A stretch of DNA of 64,000 bases from Bacillus sp. FJAT-27445. GTDB lineage: Bacteria > Bacillota > Bacilli > Bacillales > Cytobacillaceae. Numbering within the stretch: position 1 is the first letter of the stretch; each line of letters opens with the position of its first letter. The stretch spans positions 340,516-404,515 of the forward strand of contig NZ_LMTI01000006.1 in NCBI RefSeq assembly GCF_001510665.1, given 5' to 3'. Below, in pieces: positions 43,179 to 51,961 of the stretch. The translations under genes were made by a program, and so were the position numbers. The notes beneath the pieces were generated by a model. The model saw nothing but the letters and a program-made list of their open reading frames with translations. It was not told the DNA's origin and searched no databases.

Positions 43179-44855
43179 ATGTTGACAGATAAGCTGCGTC
43201 GTTTAAACAGATACAAAGAGATATTATCCCTGCTGGGGAAATACGGTTTCGGTTACCTAATTGAAGAGGTCGGCCTTAGCCAGCTTCTGTCATTAAGGGA
43301 ACGCATCAAGGCTGATTTTGAAAAGGAAAACACCCAGGAGCTGGGCGTCCGGCTCCGGGGGCTCTTGGAAGAGCTAGGTCCAACATTCATAAAGCTGGGG
43401 CAGCTTTTGAGCATAAGGAGCGACCTTCTGCCAGACGACATTATAAAAGAGCTCGAGACGCTCCAGGACAATGTTCCGTCCGTGCCGATTAATGAAATAA
43501 AAGAAAAGCTCACACGGGAACTTGGCAAACCGCCTGAGGAAATTTTCTATTCTTTTAATGAGGATTATGTTGCCGCCGCCTCAATCGGACAGGTTCATGA
43601 AGCTGTTTTGTGGACAGGGGAAAAAGTCATGGTCAAGGTCCAGCGGCCCGGAATAAGGAAAAACGTTCATACCGATCTTGAAATCCTCATGGACCTATCA
43701 AGGCTGCTTGAACAGAACTATGAATGGGCGGAGCAATACAAAGCAGCCGAAATCACGGAAGAACTTAGCAATTCAATCAGAAAAGAGCTTGATTATATCG
43801 AGGAGGCACGCAATACGGAAACGATTGCGCTCCAATTTGAGAAAAATGAAAAAATTAAGATTCCGGAAATATTCTGGGATTATACGACTTCCCACATCCT
43901 GACGATGGAAAAGATAAACGGGATTAAAATAACCGATGTAAACATAAAGGTGAGCGATGAGGAGAAGCGGCATGAACTGGCAGACTTGCTTGTCCAGGCG
44001 TTTGTCACACAAATTCTGCGGGAAGGATTTTTCCACGGCGATCCGCATCCGGGAAACATGCTTTATATCGAGAAAACAGGTCAGCTCGCTTTCATTGACT
44101 TCGGCCAGGTTGGCAGGCTTTCCGGCCGAATGAGATATGACACGGCATCAATGATGATCGGGCTGATGCGCGAGGATACAGATATGATTGTCAAGGCGCT
44201 GTATCGGTTGTCCGATGTTCCTTCCGATGTGGATGAAAAGGAATTTTACGATGATGTCGACCGAATCAGTAAAACAGTTAGCCGTGTTCCGCTCGGGGAA
44301 ATGGACCTCGGGATGACGGTAAAGGATTTGCTGGCAACCGCCCAGGCTCATCAGATTATCGTACCAACCGAGTTGACAATGCTCGGGAAGACGTTGATCA
44401 CCGTTGAAGGGATTATCTCGGGAATTGACCCGAAATTGAACTTGATCCAGTTAGCCAGGCCGTACGCAGAGGAATTGGTCATAGAGCGGTATAACCCAAT
44501 TAATATAGGAAAACGTCTTTTTAAGGACGTGGAGGATATATCGGAAACAATTACGAAGCTGCCAGGCCGGGTCGATGAAGTCCTCGAACAGGCTGCGGAT
44601 GGCGAACTAAAACTGAAAATCAGCCTATCGCAAATTGATTCCATTTTCAACAAGATCGACCGGATTTCCAACAAGGTTTCCTTCAGCCTGACATTGTTGG
44701 CCTTCAGCATTGTCGTTCTTGGACTTATTATTGGCGCGACTTTTGGGACGGATACATTCCTTACAAGCATCCATGCGTTAGAAATTGGTTTCACGGTCGC
44801 ATTCCTAATGTTCCTATGGATTATTTATTCAATTCTACGATCAGGCAGATTTTAA
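43179..44855 (+). CDS. UbiB/AarF/ABC1 family atypical kinase
   Basis: 558 residues. The ABC1 signature GPTFIKLGQLLSIRSDLLPD (KxGQ motif, about residue 68), AAASIGQVHEA (Ala-rich loop, about 128), catalytic DPHPGNMLY (about 286) and IDFGQVGRL (metal Asp, about 305), with two membrane helices at the end (about 500-550). Such proteins help lipid quinone or isoprenoid handling and may act as ATPases. The preceding phasin-like gene is a stable partner in bacilli. Confidence 0.92.
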   Translation: MLTDKLRRLNRYKEILSLLGKYGFGYLIEEVGLSQLLSLRERIKADFEKENTQELGVRLRGLLEELGPTFIKLGQLLSIRSDLLPDDIIKELETLQDNVPSVPINEIKEKLTRELGKPPEEIFYSFNEDYVAAASIGQVHEAVLWTGEKVMVKVQRPGIRKNVHTDLEILMDLSRLLEQNYEWAEQYKAAEITEELSNSIRKELDYIEEARNTETIALQFEKNEKIKIPEIFWDYTTSHILTMEKINGIKITDVNIKVSDEEKRHELADLLVQAFVTQILREGFFHGDPHPGNMLYIEKTGQLAFIDFGQVGRLSGRMRYDTASMMIGLMREDTDMIVKALYRLSDVPSDVDEKEFYDDVDRISKTVSRVPLGEMDLGMTVKDLLATAQAHQIIVPTELTMLGKTLITVEGIISGIDPKLNLIQLARPYAEELVIERYNPINIGKRLFKDVEDISETITKLPGRVDEVLEQAADGELKLKISLSQIDSIFNKIDRISNKVSFSLTLLAFSIVVLGLIIGATFGTDTFLTSIHALEIGFTVAFLMFLWIIYSILRSGRF

Positions 44856-44866
44856 TCTTCCTATGA

Positions 44867-44901
44867 AGACTCCGGTTTATACATCCACCGGGTCTTTTTT
44901 A
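44867..44901 (+). terminator. Terminator after the UbiB-like gene
   Basis: AAGACTCCGG (44867-44876) pairs with CCGGGTCTT (44889-44897) with one bulge, followed by a T tract. Confidence 0.75.
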
Positions 44902-44902
44902 C

Positions 44903-45236
44903 AATCGAACATTGTGGATAACTCCGAAAAAGGTTATATTAATCCAGCTACAGCGCCTAGCCCCTCGAGGTCATAAGCCGGTTCCCTCCGGAGGGCAGGC
45001 CCGTCCTCGGAAATCCTCAATTATGCTGCCGCATAATTTCGTGCGATGTAAGTTCGCTGAAGCCTTCCTTTGTGCTCGCATTTCCTTCGTGCGTGGGCGA
45101 ATTCAGGGATGCCCTTCAGTGTCCTGCGGGCCCCGTCTTATGCTGGTCGGGGCTGACCACTAAGGAAAGCTCCCTAGAATAATCATCGCAGGGACAAGCG
45201 GTTTGTGCTTGTCACGAAGGCGCTTGCGCCTTTTGT
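44903..45236. repeat. Dispersed palindromic repeat, copy 2 (long form)
   Basis: Matches 27034-27192 in blocks but carries two extra segments: 113 bp at 45008-45120, bounded on both sides by GTCCT, and about 58 bp at 45159-45216. The first contains the perfect hairpin AATTATGC-TGCC-GCATAATT. The unit again ends with GGCGCTTGCGCC. No gene. Confidence 0.85.
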
Positions 45237-45246
45237 TTTTAACACC

Positions 45247-45273
45247 AAAAAACCGGCTCCACTGGGAACCGGC
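45247..45273 (-). terminator. Terminator of the structured RNA
   Basis: On the minus strand CCGGTTCCC and GGAGCCGG pair with one mismatch, then six T. It ends the transcript from the promoter at 45491-45519. Confidence 0.7.
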
Positions 45274-45284
45274 CAAAATGTTAT

Positions 45285-45484
45285 AAAGGAAAAGCCGCAT
45301 TTGCCGTAGGTAATATAAGAAAGTTTTAAACCACCACTCCTCAAAGTGGGTGTTCTCAGAAGCGTTCCTGCTTGTCCTCCTTGCCGTGTAGGCGAAGGCA
45401 TGTCATTCCGGCTTCGATCAAAAACTCCCTATTACAGCTTAAAGGTTAAAACTTTATTATGAGTACGAACAACGCAGCTTTGAT
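45285..45484 (-). ncRNA. ssrS: Structured RNA, probable 6S RNA
   Basis: About 200 nt, no reading frame. The 5' end AAGCTGCGTTGTTCGTA (45480 down to 45464) pairs with TACGGCAAATGCGGCTT near the 3' end (45308 to 45292), with G-U pairs and two mismatches. Inside, AAAGTTTTAA pairs with TTAAAACTTT. Then come an apical stem GAAGC/GCTTC and a short hairpin CACT-TTGAGG-AGTG on the 3' side. A closed terminal stem, open centre and 3' side hairpin fit 6S RNA, which binds RNA polymerase. I have not matched it to a covariance model. Confidence 0.55.
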
Positions 45485-45490
45485 AATAGT

Positions 45491-45519
45491 ATCATACAAT
45501 GTTTGGATAAAATATTCAA
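45491..45519 (-). promoter_or_regulatory. Strong sigma-A promoter of the structured RNA
   Basis: On the minus strand TTGAAT (45519-45514), exact 17-bp spacer, TATGAT (45496-45491). Expected start near 45484. Confidence 0.75.
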
Positions 45520-45541
45520 TGTAAATATAAGCCAATTGAAT

Positions 45542-46381
45542 TTAGACAGCCGCTTTTTTTAAGCTTGTCCTAAATTGTTCAATTATTTGCGAAGCAATCG
45601 CCTTGTAACCGAGTGAATTCGGATGGACCCCGTCTGGCGCGAGATTTTGTAGGTTCTGGCCATTGATAACCTTCGACGTTTCAATTACCAGGGCGGCCGG
45701 AATATTTTTGGCTGTCCTGTAAATATTGACGTTCCATTTAGGCAGAAGCTTATCAGCAATCCCATAATAGGCTGTGTCAGGATTAAGAGGATTGTATAAT
45801 TCCAAGAACACAATCGTTGCGGCAGGATTGATTTCCGTTATCCTGGCGGAAATATCGGCCAGGTTTTGCGTAAAGGTTTGCTGGAGGGAATCGAATGCCT
45901 TGAAGGCGGATTGGAAGTCTTGTTCCTTTGCTGCCCTCAACACATCATTCCCGCCGATATTAACCGTAATGATATCGGCTTTTTTTATTTCTTCATCAAA
46001 CTTCCTCGCGTCCATTAACTGCTTCAACTCACTGCTCGTCATGCCGCTGATTCCTTCATTCTGAAAATTAACTTCTTTATTCGTAAGCTTGCCTAGCTCT
46101 TTTGAAAATTCGCAGACAAAGTTCTGATTCTTGCTGGCGCCAACACCGCGAATGATGGAATCTCCAAGGGCAAGGTGATACAGAGAATTCTTTGGAACGC
46201 CTGAATAATAATCTATATACGTCGGGGAGATCTCCTGGCTCGATGCTTCCAGGGACTGTTTTTTCATTTGGCTGATTTGGTACTGAGGATAGTAGAGCCA
46301 ACCGGCAATACTTCCTGTAATGATGACGGCAGCTAAGAGGATGTACTTGATTATCGTAGATGCTCCCCTTCCATTTTTCAC
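45542..46381 (-). CDS. SGNH/GDSL-type lipase or esterase, membrane-anchored
   Basis: 279 residues. N-terminal membrane anchor (about 12-30), then the SGNH blocks: ALGDSIIRGVGA (Ser, about residue 72), NEGISG (Gly), NIGGNDVL (Asn, about 145), and LAPDGVHPNSLGY (Asp and His, about 250). It hydrolyses an ester outside the membrane; acyl or acetyl groups on lipids or wall polymers are possible. GTG start with a poor ribosome site; no better start was found. Confidence 0.85.
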   Translation of the reverse strand: MKNGRGASTIIKYILLAAVIITGSIAGWLYYPQYQISQMKKQSLEASSQEISPTYIDYYSGVPKNSLYHLALGDSIIRGVGASKNQNFVCEFSKELGKLTNKEVNFQNEGISGMTSSELKQLMDARKFDEEIKKADIITVNIGGNDVLRAAKEQDFQSAFKAFDSLQQTFTQNLADISARITEINPAATIVFLELYNPLNPDTAYYGIADKLLPKWNVNIYRTAKNIPAALVIETSKVINGQNLQNLAPDGVHPNSLGYKAIASQIIEQFRTSLKKAAV

Positions 46382-46744
46382 TTGTCCATGTTCAGGTTTA
46401 GCCCAATAAGAAATATTGCCTTGATTATACCAAAATATGTATGAGAAATAATTAGGGAATCACTGGTAAAGAGAGGGAGTGAAGTCCTTAATACTTTGAG
46501 TCAAAAAAGCCACGTATTCCTTAAAATTCAGTCAAGGGGAATCCTGCCATAACCCTTGTTTTTCCATTTCCATCGATCAATTCAACTGCAAGTTTACCGG
46601 CTCATTGGAAAAGATTTGCTGTATTTTGTGAAAAAAGTAGCAATTTTTGTCGAAAGGAAGCCCCCTTATTTGCTAAGATAGATAAATTGTATCTAGAATT
46701 CAGCGGGATTCTATGCCACAATAACAGTGTAAGGAGGGGGAATT
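46382..46744. other. Gene-free region between two divergent genes
   Basis: About 360 bp with no supported reading frame. It must contain promoters for both neighbours. I see no clear operator or riboswitch. Confidence 0.5.
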
Positions 46745-47902
46745 TTGAATAAAAAGATAGTTGCAATCCTCGTTTCCGTGCTTGTTTTTGCAATAACGGC
46801 CGGCGGTTACGCGGTTTATGGAGCAAATAAAGATAAAAAAGTTGAAGAATCGGTGAAAGAGGCAAAGGCTTCAGCGAATGAATTATATAAGGCAATGAAA
46901 AAGAACATCAGCGCTGGCGAGGAAACTGGCGATTTTAAAAAAATTGATGGTGACAAATTATTGAACGTTGAGGCAAAGGCAGCGATTGCCAAGGCCGATC
47001 TCGAGCAGGCGTCCGGGGAAGCTAAAAAGAAACTCGGGAATGTCCTGAAAGAAACAGTTGAGCCGAAAATCAAGGAAGTACATGAGTACAATAAGGGCGC
47101 TTCCATTGCAGAATCACTTTATGGACGTATCTATGAAGCTGAAAAGCTTGCAGCGGAAAACCCGCTCGCACCCGAACTTCTCGCTGGATTGCCACAGCTG
47201 AAGGAAGACGCCATGGAGGAGAATGATAAGTTCAAAAGCTTGAAGCCTCCATATAACAAACTGTTCGCAGACAGGTTCATCCAGAAAATTGAAAAGCTTG
47301 AAGGCATTATCAACATGTTTACGAGTGCCGAACAAACCGTGCAAACGGTAATTGATTTATCGGCTGATGAAAAAACAGCCAAGGATGTCTTTGAAAAGAA
47401 AGTCGATGAAGCAAAGAAAATGATTGAAGAGCTTGAGAACGAAACAGCCAAAGAGGAACTGTCCGAACAGCTTGAGCAGGCGATAGCCGCATTCTATTCA
47501 GCGCAGGCGGAACGGGATGAGAGAGCCAGGGAGAAAGAGGCGGAAGAAGCAAAAACCTTTACCACAGGCGATGGAACAGTTTATGAGCTAGGTGAAGGGC
47601 CGGATTTTGAACCGATGGCGACTGTTGCCGCACAGCACGGAGCAAGGCTTTACTACATACCTCATTCCGATGTAGGAATCATTGTCAAAAACAAAGCCAC
47701 CATCCTATCAATGAGCACGGGATCAATTAGCACTACCATAAGCCAAGCAAGGCTCCTGGCCGATTTGCTTGCCGCTAAAGGCTATAAGGTTTCGTATGAA
47801 ACGATTAAAAACGTTATTGATAAGGGAACCCCTTTTGAAGATGAAAAGGAGTTCATAAGGATTAGCAAGCAGGGAAATGACTTAAACGTTAATATGTGGT
47901 AG
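46745..47902 (+). CDS. Exported coiled-coil protein of unknown function
   Basis: 385 residues from a TTG start after AAGGAGGGGG. N-terminal signal peptide or anchor (about 4-27, ending YAVYGANKDKK), then about 240 residues of lysine/glutamate-rich helix with coiled-coil character, and a C-terminal alpha/beta part (about 275-385, with HGARLYYIPHSDVGIIVKNK). No known enzymatic motif. It would lie on the outer face of the membrane. No family recognised. Confidence 0.75.
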   Translation: MNKKIVAILVSVLVFAITAGGYAVYGANKDKKVEESVKEAKASANELYKAMKKNISAGEETGDFKKIDGDKLLNVEAKAAIAKADLEQASGEAKKKLGNVLKETVEPKIKEVHEYNKGASIAESLYGRIYEAEKLAAENPLAPELLAGLPQLKEDAMEENDKFKSLKPPYNKLFADRFIQKIEKLEGIINMFTSAEQTVQTVIDLSADEKTAKDVFEKKVDEAKKMIEELENETAKEELSEQLEQAIAAFYSAQAERDERAREKEAEEAKTFTTGDGTVYELGEGPDFEPMATVAAQHGARLYYIPHSDVGIIVKNKATILSMSTGSISTTISQARLLADLLAAKGYKVSYETIKNVIDKGTPFEDEKEFIRISKQGNDLNVNMW

Positions 47903-47909
47903 TTTGAAG

Positions 47910-47944
47910 AAGCATTTCGGCCTTTAAAGCCGGGATGCTTTTGT
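47910..47944 (+). terminator. Terminator after the coiled-coil protein gene
   Basis: AAGCATTTCGGC, loop CTTTAAA, GCCGGGATGCTT, then TTGTTTT. One G-U pair in a 12-bp stem. Confidence 0.82.
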
Positions 47945-48080
47945 TTTACCGCCAACCACTTTATGAACAAATTATTTCCAAACAGTTAATATTTCTGTAA
48001 AAAAGTATAAACGAGTTGATTCTAGCCGTGATTAGATTTAATTTTGTACTAACGGATTGGCGTATTTGGAGGTGCCTGTG

Positions 48081-48788
48081 ATGAGGATTCTTGTAATAGA
48101 GGATAATGAAAGTGTTTGTGAAATGATTGGGATGTTTTTTTTAAAAGAAGGCATTGAGGGAGAATTTGTCCACAATGGGCTTGAAGGGTATAGCCGCTAC
48201 AAAGAGGGGAAGTGGGATTTGCTAATTGTCGATTGGATGCTGCCTGGGATGGATGGCGTTACTCTGTGCCGGAAAATCCGCCAGGACAAAAGCGAAATCC
48301 CTATCATTATGCTAACAGCGAAGGACAGTGAATCAGACCAGGTGCTGGGACTTGAAATGGGTGCTGACGACTATGTCACAAAACCGTTCAGTCCACTTGC
48401 CCTTATGGCAAGAATTAAAGCGGTCGCCCGCAGATACCAAAAGGCGGGGGACAACGCCGGCGAACCAAGGCACATCATCGCCACGAAGCATTTCCGGATC
48501 AACAAGGAAACAAGGGAAGTGCTTCTTGATGAGAGCGCGATTACCAACCTGACCCCAAAAGAATTTGATCTACTCTCCTATCTTGCATCAAATCCGAAGC
48601 AGGTTTTTACGAGGGAACAGCTGCTGGAGAGGGTATGGGGCTATCAGTTTTATGGTGATGAACGAACCGTGGATGTCCACATAAAGCGGCTGAGGAAAAA
48701 GGTCGGAACAGCAGCACAGCCATTTTTTCATACTGTTTGGGGCGTCGGCTACAAGTTTGATGAGTCGGTAGAGGCCCATGAAGGTTAA
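48081..48788 (+). CDS. OmpR-family response regulator
   Basis: 235 residues. Receiver domain with acidic pocket VIEDN, phospho-acceptor Asp in LLIVDWMLPGMDG (about residue 52) and KPFSPLALMARI (about 102); C-terminal winged helix with LTPKEFDLLSYL and ERTVDVHIKRLRKK. Overlaps the kinase gene by 11 bp. TTGGAGG lies before the ATG at 48081; an in-frame upstream start is less likely. By sequence feel it is nearest to YkoG of B. subtilis. Targets unknown; the HtrA gene downstream is a candidate. Confidence 0.92.
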   Translation: MRILVIEDNESVCEMIGMFFLKEGIEGEFVHNGLEGYSRYKEGKWDLLIVDWMLPGMDGVTLCRKIRQDKSEIPIIMLTAKDSESDQVLGLEMGADDYVTKPFSPLALMARIKAVARRYQKAGDNAGEPRHIIATKHFRINKETREVLLDESAITNLTPKEFDLLSYLASNPKQVFTREQLLERVWGYQFYGDERTVDVHIKRLRKKVGTAAQPFFHTVWGVGYKFDESVEAHEG

Positions 48789-50211
48789 ATATTTTTACCA
48801 ACAGCTGTTTAGCCATATAGGGGTCCTGATCGTTGCGTTCCTGGTCCTTAGCCTGCTGTTCACCTATTACGTCGAAAACCTTGTCTATCAAAGCAAGACT
48901 GACGAGCTGGTGGAATACGGGCAAAATATATTAACAGACCTTGAATGGAGCGGCGTAAACCCCAGAGAAGCAGACTCTGTAATCAACCAGTACGCCAGGG
49001 TGCTGTTTGGCCGGGATATCCAGTTCAGTGTCTTCCGAGTGGATGGAACGACGGTCACCCTGCTGAACCCGATTGCCTGGCGGGGCCCGGCAATCGAACT
49101 GACCCGAAATGATTGGAACAAGCTGCGGGCGGGCGAGCCGGTTGTCATTAAATCCGATTTGAAGCGCTACAACCAGAATGTTTCAATTGTCACCATTCCG
49201 TATAATGCGGGCGGGCAATTTGTTGGAGGGGTCCTTTTGATTTCCCCGGTAAAAGGGCCAAGGGCAATGATTAGCGGCATTAACGAATACTTGCTCTATA
49301 CCGTCCTAATTTCCCTTGGAGTTTCGTTCCTGCTAAGCTGGGCCCTCTCAAGAATCCATGTGATTCGGATAAAACGGATACAGAAGGCTGCCTCGGCTGT
49401 TGCAGCGGGAGACTATACGGTCCATGTGCATTCATCGAATTTTGACGAAATCGGCGAGCTGTCAAGCGTCTTCAACCAAATGGTCGATAAAATCAACCAG
49501 TCGATGGAGGAAATCGAAAGCCTGGAAAACAGGCGGAGGCAGTTCATGGCGGACGTATCACATGAAATGCGTACCCCGCTTACGACAATCAGCGGCATTA
49601 TCGAGGGCCTTAGAAACGACATGATACCAGAAGCCGAGAAGGAAAAGGGAATCGACCTTGTCAGCAAGGAGTCGAAGCGCCTAATCAGGCTTGTGAACGA
49701 AAACCTTGATTACGAAAAAATCCGTTCCAACCAGGTAATCCTTTCAAAAGAGGATATCCAGATGTCAGAGGTATTTGAAATCATCAAGGAGCAGTTGGAC
49801 TTGCAGGCGGAAAAGAGCGGGAATAGGCTAGCCGTCCACGTTGATGCGGACACGATGATCTGGGCTGATTATGACCGTCTTTTGCAAATCCTGATCAATA
49901 TAACGAAAAACAGCATCCAATTTACACAGGATGGATTGATCACGCTGACTGGCTATATGCAAAATAGCATGACCGTCATCGAGATTGCGGATACTGGCGT
50001 TGGCATTGATCCGGAGGAAGTGGAGAAGATTTGGCGGCGCTTTTATAAGGCGGAGCTTTCCCGGACGAGCAACCCATATGGTGCGTTCGGCCTCGGGCTT
50101 TCAATTGTAAAACAACTCGTCCAGCTTCATGACGGTGAAATCAGCGTGGCCAGTGAAAAAGGAAAAGGGACGAAATTCACAATCAAAATCCCATATTCGA
50201 TGAAAGAGTAA
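48778..50211 (+). CDS. Sensor histidine kinase
   Basis: 477 residues. Two membrane helices (about 13-37 and 163-187) flank an extracellular sensor domain of about 125 residues. HAMP follows (about 190-245), then the H-box DVSHEMRTPLTT (His about 263), N-box ITKNSIQ (about 382), G1 ADTGVGI and G2 GLGLSIVKQ. It phosphorylates the regulator coded just before it. It resembles YkoH of B. subtilis. The signal is unknown; pairing with HtrA suggests envelope stress. Confidence 0.93.
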   Translation: MKVKYFYQQLFSHIGVLIVAFLVLSLLFTYYVENLVYQSKTDELVEYGQNILTDLEWSGVNPREADSVINQYARVLFGRDIQFSVFRVDGTTVTLLNPIAWRGPAIELTRNDWNKLRAGEPVVIKSDLKRYNQNVSIVTIPYNAGGQFVGGVLLISPVKGPRAMISGINEYLLYTVLISLGVSFLLSWALSRIHVIRIKRIQKAASAVAAGDYTVHVHSSNFDEIGELSSVFNQMVDKINQSMEEIESLENRRRQFMADVSHEMRTPLTTISGIIEGLRNDMIPEAEKEKGIDLVSKESKRLIRLVNENLDYEKIRSNQVILSKEDIQMSEVFEIIKEQLDLQAEKSGNRLAVHVDADTMIWADYDRLLQILINITKNSIQFTQDGLITLTGYMQNSMTVIEIADTGVGIDPEEVEKIWRRFYKAELSRTSNPYGAFGLGLSIVKQLVQLHDGEISVASEKGKGTKFTIKIPYSMKE

Positions 50212-50240
50212 AGCCGAGGGAGCTTCCCGCGGCTTTTTTT
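50211..50240 (+). terminator. Terminator after the histidine kinase
   Basis: AAGCCGAGGGA / TCCCGCGGCTT stem with short GCT loop and one mismatch, then seven T. It starts within the kinase stop codon. Confidence 0.82.
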
Positions 50241-50560
50241 GATGGAAAGGGAAAGCTGATTTCATTTGCGTTAAGATAACCGGCTGGGCCTCGTTAATGG
50301 TAAAGGATCCTTGTTACTAAAGGCGGTCCGAATCGTGATCGTATTCGGACACAATGCAGCGCATTTTCCACGTAGGCTGTCAGGAATATTAGGTTTTTCC
50401 ACATCGGAATGTATTGCTCCTTTGCAAAACCCTTCAAAATGTGAAAATCCCTTGTTTTTCCGCTATTTTTAAAAGCCTCGCCTCAGTTTGTTAATAATTT
50501 GTTCATATTTTCCGGATAAGATAGTAATAGATAAAAGGAATATACTAGGAGGTAATCGCG
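50241..50560 (+). promoter_or_regulatory. Leader of the HtrA gene with possible CssR-type octamer
   Basis: About 320 bp without a gene. An inverted pair GTCCGAAT (50326-50333) and ATTCGGAC (50343-50350) resembles the arms of the repeat at 5282-5375. TGTGAAAA (50440-50447) is the complement of TTTTCACA, an octamer reported before B. subtilis htrA genes that respond to CssRS. A single copy of an 8-mer is weak evidence. Confidence 0.35.
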
Positions 50561-51793
50561 ATGAGTGATTTTTACCAGGACTATCCGCAAATCCAGCCGC
50601 AGCCGGAACCGGAGAAAAAGCCGGCCAAATCCGGAAAATTGAAAAGCTTCCTATCTACTATCAGCGCGGGGGTCATCGGTTCAGCTCTCACCCTCGCAAC
50701 AGTCAATTATACAGATATCGGTTCAAACCTGGGGCTTGATAACCAAGGTGCGGCACAGACGGAAAGCTCCGGTAGCCCCACCAATCTCGTTCCCGCTTCA
50801 ACTGCCTCACGTTCTGAAACAGGATCAATCGCCGATATGGTTGAAAAGTCATCCAAGGCGATTGTCGGCATCGTCAATCTCCAGCCGCAAAATAATCCGT
50901 TCAATGATAAACAGGGCATCGTGGAACGCGGCTCTGGATCCGGCGTCCTTTTTAAAAAGGATGGGAACACCGCCTATATTGTTACAAATAATCACGTAAT
51001 AGAGGGCGCTGAAAAATTGGAAGTTTCGTTCTATGACGGCCAGAAGGCTACAGCCCAGGTTGTTGGGGCTGATGCCCTGACAGACCTCGCCGTTATTAAA
51101 GTGGATGCCAAGTATGTAACACAAACCCTTGAATTCGCCGACTCTTCAAGCCTGCGCCCGGGGGATGAAGTGTTTGCCATCGGGAACCCGCTCGGACAGG
51201 ATCTCTCGCGGACCGTCACACGGGGGATTGTCAGCGCGATTAACCGCAGCATCGATGTGAAAACATCGGCCGGCGAATGGAAGCTTGATGTAATCCAGAC
51301 AGACGCGGCTATCAACCCGGGTAATTCAGGCGGGGCCTTGATTAATACAGAGGGGCAGCTTGTCGGCATTAATTCTTTGAAAATCTCTGAAAGCGGAGTG
51401 GAAGGGCTTGGATTCGCAATCCCAAGCAATAATGTTGTTCCTATCGTCAACGAAATGATTAAAACCGGCAAAGTCGAACGGCCATATCTTGGCGTTAGCC
51501 TGGCCGATTTTGAGGAAATCCACCCGGCCTTCCTGCAGGATCTTCCTAAAGGGGTCGATTCGGGTACAATGGTTACCCTCGTCCAGCCAGGATCCGGCGC
51601 CGATAAAGCCGGCGTACAAAAGCAAGATGTTATCGTCTCCATCGATGGAAAAAAAGTCGAGAATTCATCCGACTTAAGGCGTTATCTGTACTCGGGCGCC
51701 AAAGCCGGCGACAAAGTGAAGCTGAAAATTTACCGCGATGGGAAAGAACGCACCATCGAAGTGACTCTGTCAGGAAACAATGTAACAAGCTAA
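50561..51793 (+). CDS. HtrA/DegP-type serine protease with PDZ domain
   Basis: 410 residues. Cytoplasmic N-terminus, one membrane anchor (about 34-52), then the S1C protease domain with His in VTNNHVIEGA (about 145), Asp in ALTDLAVIKVD (about 177) and Ser in NPGNSGGALIN (about 255), and one PDZ domain (about 300-400). It is a membrane-bound quality-control protease or chaperone for exported proteins. AGGAGG precedes the ATG. Paralogues HtrA, HtrB and HtrC cannot be told apart here. Confidence 0.94.
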   Translation: MSDFYQDYPQIQPQPEPEKKPAKSGKLKSFLSTISAGVIGSALTLATVNYTDIGSNLGLDNQGAAQTESSGSPTNLVPASTASRSETGSIADMVEKSSKAIVGIVNLQPQNNPFNDKQGIVERGSGSGVLFKKDGNTAYIVTNNHVIEGAEKLEVSFYDGQKATAQVVGADALTDLAVIKVDAKYVTQTLEFADSSSLRPGDEVFAIGNPLGQDLSRTVTRGIVSAINRSIDVKTSAGEWKLDVIQTDAAINPGNSGGALINTEGQLVGINSLKISESGVEGLGFAIPSNNVVPIVNEMIKTGKVERPYLGVSLADFEEIHPAFLQDLPKGVDSGTMVTLVQPGSGADKAGVQKQDVIVSIDGKKVENSSDLRRYLYSGAKAGDKVKLKIYRDGKERTIEVTLSGNNVTS

Positions 51794-51801
51794 TCGGAAA
51801 A

Positions 51802-51836
51802 GGGAACGGGTTTATTCGCTAATGGGTTCCGTTCCC
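51802..51836 (+). terminator. Hairpin after the HtrA gene
   Basis: GGGAACGG pairs with CCGTTCCC across a 19-base loop. T tract is absent, so efficiency is doubtful. Confidence 0.5.
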
Positions 51837-51874
51837 TAATGCAAAATTCGAATTTACAGCTAAAAAGGTATTTC

Positions 51875-51958
51875 AAAAAGCACCGTATTTTGATGTGACC
51901 CCCAAAAGTTAGATTTCACTCTAACTTTTGGGGTGCAGTACAATTTCCGGTGCTTTTT
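51875..51958. repeat. Palindromic IS-end-like mini-element inside a terminator stem
   Basis: The outer arms AAAAAGCACCG (51875-51885) and CGGTGCTTTTT (51948-51958) form an 11-bp perfect terminator stem. Its loop is filled by a second perfect 14-bp hairpin, CCCCAAAAGTTAGA (51900-51913) with its complement (51920-51933). The inner unit, from TGACCCCC to GGGGTGCA, looks like two IS3-family ends joined head to head. Confidence 0.7.
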
Positions 51959-51961
51959 GTT

